From positions 1 to 16,178 of the forward strand of contig CALKAL010000054.1 of NCBI GenBank assembly GCA_937983065.1: a stretch of DNA of 16,178 bases, given 5' to 3'. The stretch's first letter is position 1, and each line of letters starts with the position of its first letter. The stretch is from an uncultured Bacillaceae bacterium. Lineage in GTDB: Bacteria > Bacillota > Bacilli > Bacillales > Alkalibacillaceae. The notes below the pieces were generated by a model. The model had not been told where the DNA came from, did no database searches, and was given only the letters and a program-made list of their open reading frames with translations. This document shows positions 14,643-16,178 of the stretch, piece after piece. A program made the translations under genes and the position numbers.

Positions 14643-15641
14643 GTGGAGGATAAACATATACGAGATATAACAATTATAGGGGCAGGACCAGTCGGGTTAT
14701 TCACGGCCTTTTATGGGGGACTTAGACAAGCAGACGTACAGATTATCGAAAGTCTTCCTCATATTGGTGGTCAACTTTCTGCTCTTTATCCAGAAAAATA
14801 TATTTTTGATGCACCTGGTTTTCCTAAAATTAAAGCCCAAGAGCTTGTTGACCAATTATATGACCAAGTTAAACCGTTTAATCCAGAAATTACATTAAAT
14901 CAAGCTGTACAAACGGTTGAAAAAATAGAAGAAAATTTATTTAAAATAACGACGGATCAAGACGTTCATTATACGAAAACGATTATTATTACAGCGGGTA
15001 ACGGTGCCTTTGAGCCGAGAAAGCTAAAAATTGATGGAACTGAAAAATATGAAGAGACGAACTTACATTATTTCATTAAAGATATGAGTCAATTTACTAA
15101 TAAAAATGTGCTAATTTGTGGGGGTGGAGATTCCGCTGTTGATTGGGCGTTAATGTTAGAGCCAATCGCTAAATCTGTCACTCTAATTCACCGTAGAGAT
15201 GATTTTCGTGCTCACGAAGCAACCGTTGAACAACTAAAAGCTTCTTCGGTAACTATTTTAACACCATATGTACCAGTTGAACTGCATGGCGATGACCGAA
15301 TTAATAAAGTGATTTTACAAAAAGTTAAAGCAGAAGAGACGATTGAAGTCGATGTTGATGATGTCATCGTCAACTACGGATTCATCTCATCCCTTGGTCC
15401 AATTAAAGATTGGGGATTAGACATTGAGAAAAATAGTATTGTCGTCAATAGTAAAATGGAAACGAATATAGAAGGTATTTATTCAGCTGGAGATATTTGT
15501 ACTTACCCAGGAAAAGTGAAATTAATTGCTTCTGGATTTGGAGAAGGGCCAACAGCAGTAAATAACGCAAAAGTTCGAATTGATCCGAAAGCACGTGTCC
15601 AACCGAAGCATTCAACGTCAATGGCTATTTTTAATCAGTAA
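14643..15641 (+). CDS. yumC: Ferredoxin/flavodoxin--NADP reductase, thioredoxin-reductase-like (YumC)
   Basis: An FAD enzyme that moves electrons between NADPH and ferredoxin or flavodoxin, cytosolic, homodimeric. It belongs to the thioredoxin-reductase-like FNR type typified by B. subtilis YumC, and at 332 aa it has the same length. FAD-binding GAGPVG is at residues 13-18, [28 protein letters not shown] follows, then the NADPH-binding [17 protein letters not shown] near 158-174, HRRDDFRAH, and [30 protein letters not shown] near the C-terminus. The redox CxxC of true thioredoxin reductases is absent, which supports the FNR call. The start is GTG, with GGAGG 7 nt upstream. Divergent from ndh. 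Confidence 0.96.
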   Translation: MEDKHIRDITIIGAGPVGLFTAFYGGLRQADVQIIESLPHIGGQLSALYPEKYIFDAPGFPKIKAQELVDQLYDQVKPFNPEITLNQAVQTVEKIEENLFKITTDQDVHYTKTIIITAGNGAFEPRKLKIDGTEKYEETNLHYFIKDMSQFTNKNVLICGGGDSAVDWALMLEPIAKSVTLIHRRDDFRAHEATVEQLKASSVTILTPYVPVELHGDDRINKVILQKVKAEETIEVDVDDVIVNYGFISSLGPIKDWGLDIEKNSIVVNSKMETNIEGIYSAGDICTYPGKVKLIASGFGEGPTAVNNAKVRIDPKARVQPKHSTSMAIFNQ

Positions 15642-15658
15642 TCATCCATCTTAACGAT

Positions 15659-15697
15659 AAAAACTGTCTGATTTAAAAATCAAATCAGACAGTTTTT
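15659..15697. terminator. Bidirectional terminator after yumC
   Basis: A 16-bp perfect stem (left arm 15659-15674, right arm 15682-15697) with a 7-nt loop has a T run on the plus strand and, by symmetry, on the minus strand. It serves yumC and the convergent partial gene. Confidence 0.93.
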
Positions 15698-16178
15698 TTA
15701 TTCTGTATAGTAATCCGTTACGACAAACCGATCAGAGACGTATTCAATGACCATAAAAAGAGTGTAGCTTCCGTGTAGTTCGGTTTCATTTTCTTGAATA
15801 ATTAAATATGACTGTTCATCTTGCTTTTCAAACGTAAACGGTTCATGAACGTTTAAAAACGGTGGAGAACCTTGTGGAATAATATAAAGATGGCCGTCCT
15901 CTTCAATATAATATTGATCAACAAATTCGTTGACTAATTGAACGGACGCGTATTCAGCGATATATTCAACGATTTCCGTTTTAGAATTAAAATCGACGAC
16001 CTTTAATTCATCATCAACATTTACAAATAGTCGTGTTTGAAAATGATCAATGATTTCCGCTGCTTCTTCCTCGCTTAAAGACATAGTTTGGCTATCCTCT
16101 GATGGATCAGGTGATGACTCATTATCATTAGGTTCTGACACAACGTCTTCTAGTTCTTGATCATCTTCCTCTTCTGCT
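15698..16178 (-). CDS. Acidic protein of unknown function, N-terminus outside window
   Basis: I do not recognise it. The reading frame is open to the right window edge: upstream of a GTG at 16141 it continues without a stop as AEEEDDQELEDVV, so the gene is partial. The visible part has an acidic, Ser/Pro/Asp/Glu-rich linker (to about the SEEEAAEII motif) and then about 120 residues of mixed alpha/beta character, beginning EEAAEIIDHFQTRLFVNVDD and ending VIEYVSDRFVVTDYYTE, with no Cys. This pattern fits a secreted or membrane-anchored protein with a linker followed by a small NTF2-like or DUF-type domain, but that is inference from composition only. The stop lies at the shared terminator. Confidence 0.8.
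   Translation of the reverse strand, partial: AEEEDDQELEDVVSEPNDNESSPDPSEDSQTMSLSEEEAAEIIDHFQTRLFVNVDDELKVVDFNSKTEIVEYIAEYASVQLVNEFVDQYYIEEDGHLYIIPQGSPPFLNVHEPFTFEKQDEQSYLIIQENETELHGSYTLFMVIEYVSDRFVVTDYYTE

Overview
The window looks like the chromosome of a low-GC member of the Bacillaceae. The genes are AT-rich, Shine-Dalgarno sites are strong (AGGAGG or AAGGGG type), TTG and GTG starts are frequent, and intrinsic terminators are plentiful. Most proteins have a recognisable Bacillus subtilis counterpart (YugJ, YugI, PatB, RibD/E/BA/H, DeoD, BioY, YuiE, YuiD, YuiC, YuiB, YumB, YumC). The run bioY-yuiE-yuiD-yuiC-yuiB-yumB-yumC resembles the B. subtilis yui/yum region. I see no prophage, transposon, CRISPR array, rRNA or tRNA.

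Layout. Positions 1-76 are the end of a GC-rich 21-bp tandem repeat. Then come an iron-type alcohol dehydrogenase (yugJ) and an S1-domain stress protein (yugI), both on the minus strand, and the C-S lyase patB on the plus strand. A Cu/Zn superoxide dismutase lipoprotein and an unrecognised one-helix membrane protein follow on the minus strand. The riboflavin operon ribD-ribE-ribBA-ribH is on the minus strand behind an FMN riboswitch. Next are deoD and bioY (plus), leucyl aminopeptidase (minus), yuiD (plus), yuiC and yuiB (minus), type II NADH dehydrogenase (minus), and the divergent ferredoxin/flavodoxin-NADP reductase yumC (plus). The right edge cuts a minus-strand gene for an acidic protein.

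How it works together. Much of the window concerns flavin, biotin and redox metabolism. The rib operon makes riboflavin from GTP and ribulose 5-phosphate, and is fed back on by FMN through its leader. The flavin serves the two flavoproteins at the right (NDH-2 and YumC). Regulatory sites that can be read directly are the FMN riboswitch, a BirA-type operator over the bioY -35 element, a Rex-type (NADH-sensing) operator in front of ndh, and a GntR-type palindrome at the rib promoter.

I do not see a complete undescribed system. The most unusual items are two unrelated tandem arrays that share a 21-bp period (positions 1-76 and 8861-8980), a hairpin between the FMN riboswitch and ribD that would bury the TTG start codon, an orphan intrinsic terminator in front of patB, and an inverted repeat framing the -10 element of the small membrane protein gene.
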